A DNA stretch of 28,073 bases from NCBI GenBank assembly GCA_016840825.1, contig JAEORN010000133.1, forward strand, positions 1-28,073. Direction: 5' to 3'. Shown in pieces: positions 1-7,397 of the stretch. The translations under genes and the position numbers were made by a program. The stretch's first letter is position 1, and each line of letters begins with the position of its first letter. The DNA is from Candidatus Thorarchaeota archaeon (GTDB lineage: Archaea; Asgardarchaeota; Thorarchaeia; Thorarchaeales; Thorarchaeaceae). Under the pieces are notes generated by a model. The model was not told the DNA's origin. It searched no databases and saw only the letters and a program-made list of their open reading frames with translations.

Positions 1-192
1 ATGTATGTGAATGAATTCAGGCTGAATTTTGGAGCACTTCTGATTGCAAAAACAAGCGGCGGACGAGCTTATTTAACAGAAGAGTTGATCAAGGAACGAT
101 CTATACTCTCTACTATATTAAGCGCATCACGTTCTAAAGCGAAGTTAAATGCATCAACGTTGAAAGATGCTGAAAGTTATTTAGCTAGATAG
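1..192 (+). CDS. C-terminal part of an unknown protein (probably cut by window start)
   Basis: An open frame runs from the first base to a TAG at 190-192. An ATG lies exactly at base 1, but no upstream sequence is visible, so this may be either a small complete protein or, more likely, the tail of a longer one. The 63 visible residues are mostly helical, Lys/Ser/Leu-rich, with no motif I recognise. The following 180 bases have no obvious gene. No function can be assigned. Confidence 0.4.
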   Translation: MYVNEFRLNFGALLIAKTSGGRAYLTEELIKERSILSTILSASRSKAKLNASTLKDAESYLAR

Positions 193-372
193 ATTCTGCC
201 CTCTCGATTAGATTATTAACGTAGATACCTTGTTTTAATCGCGCTTCAAGTCTGCAAAACGCCTAGTGTCATAGTGAGTGTTGAGAGCCTAGTATTAGGT
301 GTTCAATGAAAGCACTTTTCATACTCTAGGTACAGGATTTGAGCGCACTATTATGCCTTGGTGAATCCTCTA

Positions 373-1380
373 ATGCTTCCTGGTAAAATATCCCCTGATG
401 CATTGAAATCCCGTGTCTTCAAATACCTTGGAACTGGTCACCCCAGCATTCTTCTCGGACCTGCTCTTGGACAGGATGCCTCGCTAATACGTATCGGAGA
501 TCGTATTATTGTGGCATCAACCGATCCTATTACTGGATCCATTGAAGACATCGGTTGGTTGGCGGTTCATGTCAACGCGAATGATGTCGCTACTTTTGGT
601 GTTGAACCAAAGTGGTTTCTCAATTCTATAATGCTACCTACCGGATTCACAGAGGAACACTTGGAAAAAATAATGATTCAAATTGATGAAGCAGCTAAAT
701 CGCTAGGAATCACTGTTGCAGGAGGACATACGGAAGTCACAGATGACATCGAGAAACCGATAATTGCTGGATTTATGATTGGTGAAACGATTGAAGGAAT
801 GTACGTCACTTCTGCAGGTGCTTCACCAGGTGATGTAATTATAATGACTAAATCAATAGCAATTGAGGGAACCGCGATTCTTGCATCAGAGGGCCGAAAT
901 TACCTACAACCCCATCTGGGAAAAATGGTCATTGATGATGCAATAGCTTTACGAAATCAAATCAGTGTTGTTAAAGAAGGGATTACCGCATTTAGAACCG
1001 GATTTGTAACATCAATGCATGATCCTACTGAAGGAGGCATCGCGAATGGCATTCACGAAATGTGTGATTCCAGTAATGTTGGCTGCATCATTTTTAAAGA
1101 TCAGATACCTATCAGGGAATCAACAGTAGCTATATGCAATTACTTGCAAATCGATCCACTCCAGTTAATTAGCAGCGGTACGATGTTGATGACAGCGGAG
1201 GAGAAAAATGCACAGAGGATCGTAGATGCACTTACTGCTGCTGGAATCGAATCTTCAATAATTGGCTCAGTAGAGAAGGATTTTACGAAGAGAGTTTTGA
1301 TGACCGATGGATTGCCATCAGAACTAATCCGTCCTAAGAGTGATGCACTTTGGAATGGACTGAAGCGTATTAGTTCATAA
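373..1380 (+). CDS. AIR synthase-related / HypE-like protein
   Basis: This 335-residue protein has the two-domain architecture of the PurM/HypE/ThiL/SelD ATP-binding superfamily. The N-terminal half carries GQDASLIRIGD and the metal/ATP-type segment STDPITG, followed by WLAVHVNANDVATFGVEP. The C-terminal half has a glycine-rich HDPTEGGIANG. Family members bind ATP and act on amide or acyl substrates; HypE itself dehydrates a carboxamide to cyanide for NiFe hydrogenase. The C-terminal cysteine that HypE uses as carrier is absent here (the protein ends in ISS), and no hyp genes are nearby, so hydrogenase maturation is not supported. I prefer ATG 373 because GGTGA at 360-364 lies 8 bases ahead and it gives the usual MLPGKIsPdaL family start. 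An in-frame TTG at 358 and GTG at 361 also exist. It overlaps the convergent surE by 11 bases. Confidence 0.8.
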   Translation: MLPGKISPDALKSRVFKYLGTGHPSILLGPALGQDASLIRIGDRIIVASTDPITGSIEDIGWLAVHVNANDVATFGVEPKWFLNSIMLPTGFTEEHLEKIMIQIDEAAKSLGITVAGGHTEVTDDIEKPIIAGFMIGETIEGMYVTSAGASPGDVIIMTKSIAIEGTAILASEGRNYLQPHLGKMVIDDAIALRNQISVVKEGITAFRTGFVTSMHDPTEGGIANGIHEMCDSSNVGCIIFKDQIPIRESTVAICNYLQIDPLQLISSGTMLMTAEEKNAQRIVDALTAAGIESSIIGSVEKDFTKRVLMTDGLPSELIRPKSDALWNGLKRISS

Positions 1381-2146
1381 ATTCACGTAGGGCTTCCATC
1401 TCTTTTTCAGTAATAGATTCAATCAATATTGGTGAGATAGCTATGTTGTCATCAGTCATGACGACCCGAACATCATCGCCTTCCTTGCCGTCCAGTTCTA
1501 TCCCTTCAAACCAGAAATAATCTCTACCATGAGGATCGACTCGATGAACTACCTTATTCGTCATTCGCACCCGTGCTGGAACGGCAAAGATGATTTTGGT
1601 ATTCTCATTGACATCACAAGGAAAGTTCACATTGATTGCATCGAATTCCTTGGGAAACTCCTTTATCAGTGCCCTTTTTACTATATTAGATGCAATCTCG
1701 CATACAAGATCATAATTGCGTTCTGTCCCACTAGTATTGAACCAATCATTCGGTGTTGCCTCTTGGGAGAAAGCAATAGCAGGATATCCTTTTAGCGCTG
1801 CTTCAAATGCCGCTCCAACAGTTCCACTTGTGAACATACTTTGATATCCTATATTTCCTCCTGCATTTATCCCAGAAACAAATAGATCTATATCTTCAAT
1901 AAAATGGGTTGCCAATACAACAGAATCTGCAGGTGTTCCATCATGAGTGATCATTCTATACCCTCCACGATTACCTCTATCAGTGGCTCTCAATGGTCTA
2001 TTCAATGTCAATGATTTGCCTGTTGCGCTACGTTGCCCCTCTGGAACCACTACATATAGGTCGCAGAATTCCGAAAGTGCTTCTGCAAGACGAAGAAGTC
2101 CTTGACTCTGTGGACCATCGTCATTTGTTAGGCATACGCGTTTCAT
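1370..2146 (-). CDS. surE: 5'/3'-nucleotidase SurE
   Basis: SurE is a metal-dependent phosphatase that removes phosphate from nucleoside 5'- and 3'-monophosphates. The N-terminus has the signature LTNDDGPQSQGL, with the paired aspartates that bind the metal, then VVPEGQRSATGKSLTL. The mid-protein segment SGINAGGNIGYQSMFTSGTVGAA holds the conserved asparagines of the active site. About 258 residues is normal for the family. ATG at 2146 is preferred over the GTG directly upstream at 2149, because GGAG of the ribosome binding site then has normal spacing. The gene converges on the HypE-like gene, and their 3' ends overlap by 11 bases. The role may be nucleotide salvage or overflow, in keeping with the phosphorylase, dCTP deaminase and PRPP-synthetase-like genes a few kb away. 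Confidence 0.93.
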   Translation of the reverse strand: MKRVCLTNDDGPQSQGLLRLAEALSEFCDLYVVVPEGQRSATGKSLTLNRPLRATDRGNRGGYRMITHDGTPADSVVLATHFIEDIDLFVSGINAGGNIGYQSMFTSGTVGAAFEAALKGYPAIAFSQEATPNDWFNTSGTERNYDLVCEIASNIVKRALIKEFPKEFDAINVNFPCDVNENTKIIFAVPARVRMTNKVVHRVDPHGRDYFWFEGIELDGKEGDDVRVVMTDDNIAISPILIESITEKEMEALREFMN

Positions 2147-2208
2147 CACTAATCACTCCGAGGAGTTAATTCAAAAATAGGATTTACTGATAAGAATGCC
2201 GTTAAGGT

Positions 2209-2221
2209 AAAAAAGAAAAAA
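2209..2221 (-). terminator. Oligo-T terminator of the mini-histone gene
   Basis: On the minus strand, about 60 bases after the stop of the histone-fold gene, two runs of six T are separated by one C. This is the usual form of an archaeal intrinsic (U-tract) terminator. No strong hairpin precedes it. It also lies just upstream of the surE promoter region, separating the two minus-strand genes. Confidence 0.5.
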
Positions 2222-2281
2222 TGAACCCGGAAGCCTATCCTGACTCCCAGATTCTTTCATAAGGTCTACATATGGAGAATG

Positions 2282-2452
2282 TTATAGATCATAGGCTTTC
2301 AGAGTCTTACGCTTGTTTTCACCGCAGCGCTTGACTGCTCCATCTAGGAGTTTCTCGATATTCTTATCGAGTGCTGCATAGAAATCGCCGCCGACTTGGA
2401 CATTCTTTTTCTTTGCGTAGTCTTGTATTGCTTTCTTCACAACAAAGCTCAT
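2282..2452 (-). CDS. Single-domain histone-fold protein (DUF1931-like)
   Basis: This 56-residue gene is too short for common length filters. It starts at ATG 2452 with AGGAGG centred about 10 bases upstream. The protein begins MSFVVKKAIQDYAKKKNVQV, followed by GGDFYAALDKNIEKLLDGAV and then KRCGENKRKTLKAYDL. The layout of a short helix, a loop with GGDFYxALDK, a long amphipathic helix, and RKTLKAYDL (matching the histone RKTv..eDL loop) is that of the DUF1931 group of histone-fold proteins found in archaea and some bacteria. It ends where the third histone helix would begin, as single-domain DUF1931 members do. It would dimerise through the long helix; DNA binding is likely but not shown by the sequence. 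It lies between wecB and surE, with its own ribosome binding site and T-tract terminator. Confidence 0.8.
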   Translation of the reverse strand: MSFVVKKAIQDYAKKKNVQVGGDFYAALDKNIEKLLDGAVKRCGENKRKTLKAYDL

Positions 2453-2566
2453 TCTTCGCTGTCCTCCTAAAGCGAAATGTTATTTCTATAAGCAAGATTC
2501 CATCCTTATAAGGCTTCTCAGGAAATGCTTTTTTTGGCGGTTTCAGGCGGTTTCTTTGGCATGATA

Positions 2567-3652
2567 TCAAAATGCGCTTTCCAGAATGTCCATTATCTTC
2601 TGGGAGGCATTTCCATTCCCATACGGACACTTTGATTTCGGCAATGATCCCTTTCTTAAGGTGTCTTCAATTATATTTGGGAATTCATTCGAATTCACGC
2701 CTACGACTGTTACATGCCCCGATTCGACAGCCTCAGGTCTCTCAGTCGAGGTACGCAGCACAAACGCTCGCTTATTGATTGAAGGTGCTGTGACTTCTTC
2801 CTGAACTCCCCCTGAATCAGTAATAATGAACTCAGCTTTATGCATAAGACCTACAAAATCCAGGTATCCTACTGGATTAATGATATTGATTACTTCCCCT
2901 TCAATGATCTGATCCCATAGTTGAAATTCCTTCAAGCGACCTACTGTTCTTGGATGTGCAGGGAATATCACATTTCTTCCTAATCTTGAAATTCCATCAA
3001 TTAACCCAGATAGGATTTCTTTGTCATCAACATTCTCAGCTCTATGCAGGGTGAGGAGTGCAAAACTATCAGGAACTTGAACGCTAACATCTCTCTGCTG
3101 AAGCTTGACTGATACATACTCTAGAGTATCGATTATTGTATTTCCTGTAACATGAATATCACCCCACACATTCTCTTTCTTCAGGATATCTGCAGATGTT
3201 TCAGTTGGTGCGAAGAGAAAACTAGATGCATGATCAGCTAGCCTTCGATTGAGTTCCTCTGGCATTCGCATGTCATAGCTTCTTAGACCTGCTTCGACAT
3301 GGCCAACAGGAATATGTAACTTTACGGCAGTAATTGTCGCAGATAGAACTGCATTTGTGTCTCCTTGTACTAAAACCACATCTGGTTTGAATTGCATCAA
3401 CTCTTTTTCAATACCCACCAGCGCTTTAGCTGTTTGTTCCGAATGTGTTCCTGATCCAATATTCAAATTCCGATCAGGAAGTCTTAGATCTAAATCCTCA
3501 AAGAATTGATTACTCATATTAGGGGTGAAGTGTTGTCCGGTGTGTAATAGAAAATTGTCTAACTCCCTTTTTTCACATTCCTTAACGATGGGAGCCATCT
3601 TTATTATCTCAGGTCGAGTTCCCACAATGATAACTATTTTCAGCGGCAACAC
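2567..3652 (-). CDS. wecB: UDP-N-acetylglucosamine 2-epimerase (non-hydrolysing)
   Basis: This enzyme interconverts UDP-GlcNAc and UDP-ManNAc for surface polysaccharide or N-glycan synthesis. The 361 residues are the usual length. Visible signatures are IVIIVGTRPEIIKMAP (residues 6-21), HTGQH (37-41), VQGDTNAVLS (about 95-104, catalytic Asp), GHVEAGLRS (117-125, catalytic Glu), PEELNRRLAD (131-140), LTLHRAENVD with the catalytic His, and DSGGVQEE near the C-terminus. The start is TTG at 3652, which puts the Rossmann strand right at the N-terminus as expected. A TATA-like TTTATA on the minus strand near 3692 lies about 40 bases upstream. No glycosyltransferase is adjacent, so the pathway cannot be narrowed. 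Confidence 0.95.
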   Translation of the reverse strand: MLPLKIVIIVGTRPEIIKMAPIVKECEKRELDNFLLHTGQHFTPNMSNQFFEDLDLRLPDRNLNIGSGTHSEQTAKALVGIEKELMQFKPDVVLVQGDTNAVLSATITAVKLHIPVGHVEAGLRSYDMRMPEELNRRLADHASSFLFAPTETSADILKKENVWGDIHVTGNTIIDTLEYVSVKLQQRDVSVQVPDSFALLTLHRAENVDDKEILSGLIDGISRLGRNVIFPAHPRTVGRLKEFQLWDQIIEGEVINIINPVGYLDFVGLMHKAEFIITDSGGVQEEVTAPSINKRAFVLRTSTERPEAVESGHVTVVGVNSNEFPNIIEDTLRKGSLPKSKCPYGNGNASQKIMDILESAF

Positions 3653-3764
3653 CTATTATACCTGATAGGACTTCCCTCATAAACTTCATGTACTATAAAT
3701 GTCGAAAACACCTTTAAGATGAGATGATATGATATTGTCTGTCCTATTGGGGTGAATTAAAGAG

Positions 3765-4541
3765 TTGCGTTACGCAAATGGATTGCTAATGGGATTTATT
3801 ATTCCAGGAATTATTTTCATAGGAACTGCCATAATAAGACTTTCAGCATTAGGTATCACGGATTCCATAGTGCTAGCAGAGATATGGAATACCTACGTAA
3901 TTTGGACCTTCATCTCAGTAGCAATTATCATGATTCCCTTGATAGTAGGTTATATTAGATATAGAAAGAGCTTCCGAGAAATCTTCTTGTTTGAATCAGG
4001 AGGGGTCTTCTTCTTTTCCCCACTATGGTTCTTCTTTGCAACTGAAATTACAGGAGAATCGTTCATTGATACCTTGATTAATGGGGTTGATAATGCAATA
4101 GCATTTCCCGGTCCTAATGGAGCTTTAATCGGTACTAATATTGGACCAGTCTTCTTAGCACCTATTCTAATAGCCGGGATGATTTTTGGTTTGATTCTTC
4201 TCCGACCATCATTCATTTCAAAAGAACCTGCGACTTCTGCTCCAACCAAGGCTGCTACTCCCAAACCCATACCAACACATGAAGATGAAGATGAGATGCC
4301 TGATGTTGCACCTCCAGTAGCTGATTCTGGTAGCATTGACGAACTGCGAAAACTCCTTTCTGGTCTCTCTGTCCCTCCAACTCTCATTGAAGCATTGATT
4401 AATGCGGGTTATGCAACTATAACTGACCTCATTTCAACAAGTCCTGAGAAATTGGCAAAAGAAGCTGGAATTGGTCTAAAGATGGCTCAAGATATTCATC
4501 TCTCAGTGCAAAAGAAGATCTGGTTTGGTGGTATTGAGTAG
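3765..4541 (+). CDS. Membrane protein with C-terminal helix-hairpin-helix domain
   Basis: The protein has 258 residues and a TTG start, with GGGGTGA centred about 12 bases upstream. Three to four hydrophobic segments are visible: about residues 7-29, 38-62, 77-92 (aromatic, FFFSPLWFFF) and 126-147. Then follows a Pro/Ala/Thr and acid-rich linker (150-188). The last 65 residues form a soluble domain with the pattern of a helix-hairpin-helix_5 type fold: SVPPTLIEALINAGYATITDL and SPEKLAKEAGIGLKMAQDI. Such domains bind DNA non-specifically or mediate protein contacts. I do not recognise the full-length family. It stands alone, and its stop lies 13 bases from the stop of the convergent phosphorylase. 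Confidence 0.75.
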   Translation: MRYANGLLMGFIIPGIIFIGTAIIRLSALGITDSIVLAEIWNTYVIWTFISVAIIMIPLIVGYIRYRKSFREIFLFESGGVFFFSPLWFFFATEITGESFIDTLINGVDNAIAFPGPNGALIGTNIGPVFLAPILIAGMIFGLILLRPSFISKEPATSAPTKAATPKPIPTHEDEDEMPDVAPPVADSGSIDELRKLLSGLSVPPTLIEALINAGYATITDLISTSPEKLAKEAGIGLKMAQDIHLSVQKKIWFGGIE

Positions 4542-4554
4542 AACTCCCTATTTA

Positions 4555-5298
4555 CTAGTCAATTGATATCATTGCTTCAAGGGCAATTTGAATCAATGAA
4601 TCCAGCTCTGGCTTATCTGTGATTTTCGCCTCTTTTTCTATTGGCTCTCCAACAATTACACACGCTGTTCCTACTTTTACTCTTCTCAGTTGTCCAATAA
4701 CAAAAAGTGCTGCACTCTCCATCTCAGTTGCCAACACTCCGGCTTTTCGATAAGCATTCCATTTAGCCTGCATTGTGTGACTATCTGCAACAAGTTCTGG
4801 AAATTCACTATAAAAGGCATCTTTACTGTGTCCTATGCCCACCCTATAGGATGCATTCGTGTTTTCAGCAGCGTTTACTAAAGATGCAAGAAGTTTTGGA
4901 TCTGCAATTGCTGGGTATTCTAGTGGAACATACTGCCTTGATGTGCCATCATCTCTTACTGATCCTGTGAATATGACGATATCTCCTGCTCTTAGAGAAT
5001 TATCTATTGCGCCAGCTGTTCCAACCCTTACAAAGATTCGACCACCAACTCTAATCAGCTCTTCAATACCTATAGCCGCAGAAGGACATCCAATCCCTGT
5101 TGAGCATACTGCTACAGGCACTCCTTTGTATGTACCTTTGAAGCTCCAATATTCTCTCTTGTGTGCTATTTCTTCTGGATTGCTAAAGTAATTCTCAGCA
5201 ATTATCCTTGCGCGATCTGGATCTCCTGGCAGAAGAATTCGAGGAGGTATTTCTCCCGGAGCTATGTTAATATGATACTCTTTTTCTTCAATCATCAT
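4555..5298 (-). CDS. udp: Uridine phosphorylase / nucleoside phosphorylase family enzyme
   Basis: The enzyme splits a nucleoside with phosphate into base and ribose 1-phosphate. The 247 residues match the NP-I family. Motifs in order: LLPGDPDRA (22-30, phosphate site), STGIGCPSAAIGIEEL (66-81), VRVGTAGA (90-97), and TEMESAALF (181-189), where Glu-Met-Glu contacts the ribose and identifies the family. QAKWNAYRKAGVLATEME resembles uridine phosphorylase more than purine nucleoside phosphorylase, but substrate choice cannot be settled by eye. A minus-strand TATA-like tract TTTTTAATA at about 5330-5340 lies 30-40 bases upstream of the ATG. It is divergent from the small winged-helix gene (110-base gap) and belongs to a cluster of nucleotide genes. 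Confidence 0.88.
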   Translation of the reverse strand: MMIEEKEYHINIAPGEIPPRILLPGDPDRARIIAENYFSNPEEIAHKREYWSFKGTYKGVPVAVCSTGIGCPSAAIGIEELIRVGGRIFVRVGTAGAIDNSLRAGDIVIFTGSVRDDGTSRQYVPLEYPAIADPKLLASLVNAAENTNASYRVGIGHSKDAFYSEFPELVADSHTMQAKWNAYRKAGVLATEMESAALFVIGQLRRVKVGTACVIVGEPIEKEAKITDKPELDSLIQIALEAMISID

Positions 5299-5376
5299 TT
5301 GATGGCAACCTTAGTCGGTCGAGGAATGCGGTATTAAAAACCATTTCTAAATGTATTCAATAGTACTCTCCGACAT

Positions 5377-5386
5377 GCTTAAAAGA
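5377..5386 (+). promoter_or_regulatory. TATA box of a probably leaderless gene
   Basis: GCTTAAAAGA is centred about 27 bases upstream of the GTG at 5409, so the transcript would begin at or next to the start codon. The same CTTAAAAG core sits at nearly the same distance ahead of the GTG of the aminotransferase at 11092. Confidence 0.5.
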
Positions 5387-5408
5387 CACGTCAAACCCGC
5401 GTTTGTGA

Positions 5409-5642
5409 GTGGTGACCATGAGCGACAATGTCACAGAACTAGAACGAAAAATCCTGGCGGTAATCATTAAAGATAGCCACAGACCTGCCTCTATTACACG
5501 AATTCTAAAGGGTCGCCAAGTTGCCTGTGACCAGAATTCAGTTGTTGCATCTCTTAACTCCCTTGAGAAGAAGGGATTAGTAGAACGTTTTTCAGCAAAG
5601 ACCTGGATTGCGAAGGGTAAAGCTGAGGATTACATAGATTAG
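5409..5642 (+). CDS. Small winged-helix domain protein
   Basis: The protein is 77 residues long. After the N-terminus, LERKILAVIIKDSHRPASIT is helix 1-2, NSVVASLNSLEKKGLVERFS is a recognition helix plus the start of the wing, and KTWIAKG is the second wing strand. This is the pattern of a single winged helix-turn-helix domain, probably a transcription regulator or a nucleic-acid-binding accessory protein. The target is unknown. The start is either GTG 5409 (leaderless, see TATA box) or ATG 5418, which has GGTGA two bases upstream. It converges with the PRPP-synthetase-like gene, with a 34-base gap. Confidence 0.7.
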   Translation: MVTMSDNVTELERKILAVIIKDSHRPASITRILKGRQVACDQNSVVASLNSLEKKGLVERFSAKTWIAKGKAEDYID

Positions 5643-5676
5643 AAATAGTGTGACTGGATGCTTTCATATGTGTCCG

Positions 5677-6693
5677 TTACAGAATTTTCACTAGTTTATC
5701 TACGATGTTATAGGTCAATTCAGGATTCTTTACTGCAAATACGTGTGTTCTAATCGTATTAGACACAACAATATTACCATCTATCTTCGTGACTAAATTC
5801 TCTAACAGCTCCTCTCCTAAATCCACAAGAGGAAGAACATGTGCTACTGCAAGAGCGACGTTTGCAGCTCCTTGTTTTCTGAGTCTATCAGCAGCCTTCA
5901 ATAGAGTGCTTCCACTTTTCGTCAAATCATCGATAACGATGACATTCTTACCATTGACATTTAGATCACCGGAGAGCTCAATGCTGAATGAATTTGATCT
6001 GCTCTTACCGAATCCTTCACAATCGAATCTTTCTTGTCCGCCTTCATCAGGAGTAATCACTAAGTACTCCTGAAAATTAAACTGCTTTGCAGCGAAATCT
6101 ACGAGATCTGGAATCACATCAACTATTTCCAATTTGCTTCCATCTATAAGATTCTTCATCCAATCAAGACTATCAGGTGCATGAGGATTGAGTACCCATA
6201 CCTTATCACAGGATTTTGCAATCATCTCCATAGCCCATTTTCCAGATATTGCTTCTCCTGTCTTGAACGCCTTATCTTGAAGTGCGAACGGTTGAAATGT
6301 AAGAACTACTTCGATTTTTGATGGAGGTTCTACAGGCGTGGTGCAGTAGCTCTTATGACCAATCTCTTCGACAGATACGGGATTATTTAACAAATCGAGC
6401 ATTAGAAGAAGTTCAATCAATCTATCGGCAGTAGAATAAGCTTCTTGCTCATCAGGTCCTGATGCAGTACAACTTTGAACAACGACTACTCTTCTGCCAG
6501 ATAACCTTGAGATACGTGGGATTCTAACATATAGATCTCCATTGGGAAACATTCTCCGACTATCATAATTTGACGCAGAACGATATACAGTGTATCCATG
6601 TTCTTTGAAGCGTAATCCCAAGTGTTCTGCTCCACTAGCAAGAATAACCTCATAGTCTTTCATTGTTGAGCACACCATCGTGCGAAGCGCCAA
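5677..6693 (-). CDS. prs: Ribose-phosphate pyrophosphokinase-like protein (divergent PRPP synthetase)
   Basis: PRPP synthetases transfer pyrophosphate from ATP to ribose 5-phosphate, feeding nucleotide synthesis. The 338 residues show the two phosphoribosyltransferase-like halves. RMFPNGDLYVRIP (47-59) matches the usual FpdGE-yvri. FQPFALQDKAFKTGEAIS (133-150) matches the flag region. FGKSRSNS (228-235) matches the catalytic Lys-x-Arg loop, and VIVIDDLTKSGSTLLKAA (251-268) matches the PRPP-binding loop. Two oddities are that the normal YARQD arginine is Leu138 here, and that an extra loop of about 20 residues (104-125) precedes the flag. It may therefore be a diverged or regulatory homologue. 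The start is TTG 6693 with a GGGGG ribosome binding site; ATG 6678 is an alternative. It follows dcd by 24 bases, probably as one transcript. Confidence 0.82.
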   Translation of the reverse strand: MALRTMVCSTMKDYEVILASGAEHLGLRFKEHGYTVYRSASNYDSRRMFPNGDLYVRIPRISRLSGRRVVVVQSCTASGPDEQEAYSTADRLIELLLMLDLLNNPVSVEEIGHKSYCTTPVEPPSKIEVVLTFQPFALQDKAFKTGEAISGKWAMEMIAKSCDKVWVLNPHAPDSLDWMKNLIDGSKLEIVDVIPDLVDFAAKQFNFQEYLVITPDEGGQERFDCEGFGKSRSNSFSIELSGDLNVNGKNVIVIDDLTKSGSTLLKAADRLRKQGAANVALAVAHVLPLVDLGEELLENLVTKIDGNIVVSNTIRTHVFAVKNPELTYNIVDKLVKIL

Positions 6694-6717
6694 ACTTCCC
6701 CCTTAAGGAACTTTCTC

Positions 6718-7260
6718 TTAGTCAATATTTGGTTCTTCTTGCCCCACATACCTACTCCCTATTCGCTGATCGTAGCCAATATCAGATTCACTGGAAAGGG
6801 GCATAAACATGATTTGCACAATCCTCATACCTGGATATAATAGAACAGGACTAAGGTTCTCGCAGAATATTTCCAGAGTCAGTTTTCCTGGTTTATTTCT
6901 ACCTGTGCCCGGATTGACTAAACCCGCAGCATGTACAATTATCCCAAGTCTTGCAATACTCGATCTTCCCTCAAGGAATCCTGCATATTTTGATGATAAC
7001 GATATGGTTTCAATTGTTTGCCCGAGAATAAACTGGCCCGGCAATATCATGAAGGGATCTTTCTTTGTATTCACCAGTCTTGTTCCTTGGTCCAATGGTT
7101 TGTCAGAATGAACATCAATCGGTTCTCCAGGATGATAGATCCGAAATATACTATCAAGGCTGAGATCTATACTACATGGTCCTATAGAATCAACATTGAA
7201 TGGATTAATGGTGATCTCTCCAGCTTCAATAGCTCTTCTAATATCTCGGTCTGACAACAT
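6718..7260 (-). CDS. dcd: dCTP deaminase (possibly bifunctional with dUTPase activity)
   Basis: The enzyme deaminates dCTP to dUTP, on the route to dTMP. Some archaeal members also hydrolyse dUTP. The 180 residues cover the trimeric dUTPase-like fold. Key motifs are GPCSIDLSLDS (27-37), GRSSIARLGIIVHAAGLVNPG (98-118) and KLTLEIFCEN (126-135), whose Glu130 is the catalytic base. Between NPG and KLTLE there is a short loop (TGRNKPG) in place of the common GFxG. ATG 7260 is preceded by GGGTG. It is the first gene of a likely dcd-prs operon, both acting on nucleotide supply. Confidence 0.92.
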   Translation of the reverse strand: MLSDRDIRRAIEAGEITINPFNVDSIGPCSIDLSLDSIFRIYHPGEPIDVHSDKPLDQGTRLVNTKKDPFMILPGQFILGQTIETISLSSKYAGFLEGRSSIARLGIIVHAAGLVNPGTGRNKPGKLTLEIFCENLSPVLLYPGMRIVQIMFMPLSSESDIGYDQRIGSRYVGQEEPNID

Positions 7261-7397
7261 ATGGCAACACCCGTTTTAAAAATACAGAGAATAAATGTCC
7301 TTTTAATCTAACGAATCTATTGAGAGTACGAGAATAGGATAATCTTTAACTCCAAAGCTCAAGTATCTCAACAGCCACCAAAGGTAAAGTGTAAAGT

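Noticed and set aside
193..372. Structured element from the near-repeated GCCTAGTGTC / GCCTAGTATT segments at about 260-300
   Set aside because: The copies are short and diverged, and they form no consistent helix; chance is sufficient.
2364..2630. 88-residue minus-strand frame overlapping the wecB end and the mini-histone
   Set aside because: It is in a different frame from both real genes, is rich in Arg/Lys/Cys with no domain pattern and has no ribosome binding site.
4690..5191. Three plus-strand frames inside the phosphorylase gene
   Set aside because: They are antisense to a gene with intact motifs and have no ribosome binding site or recognisable domain.
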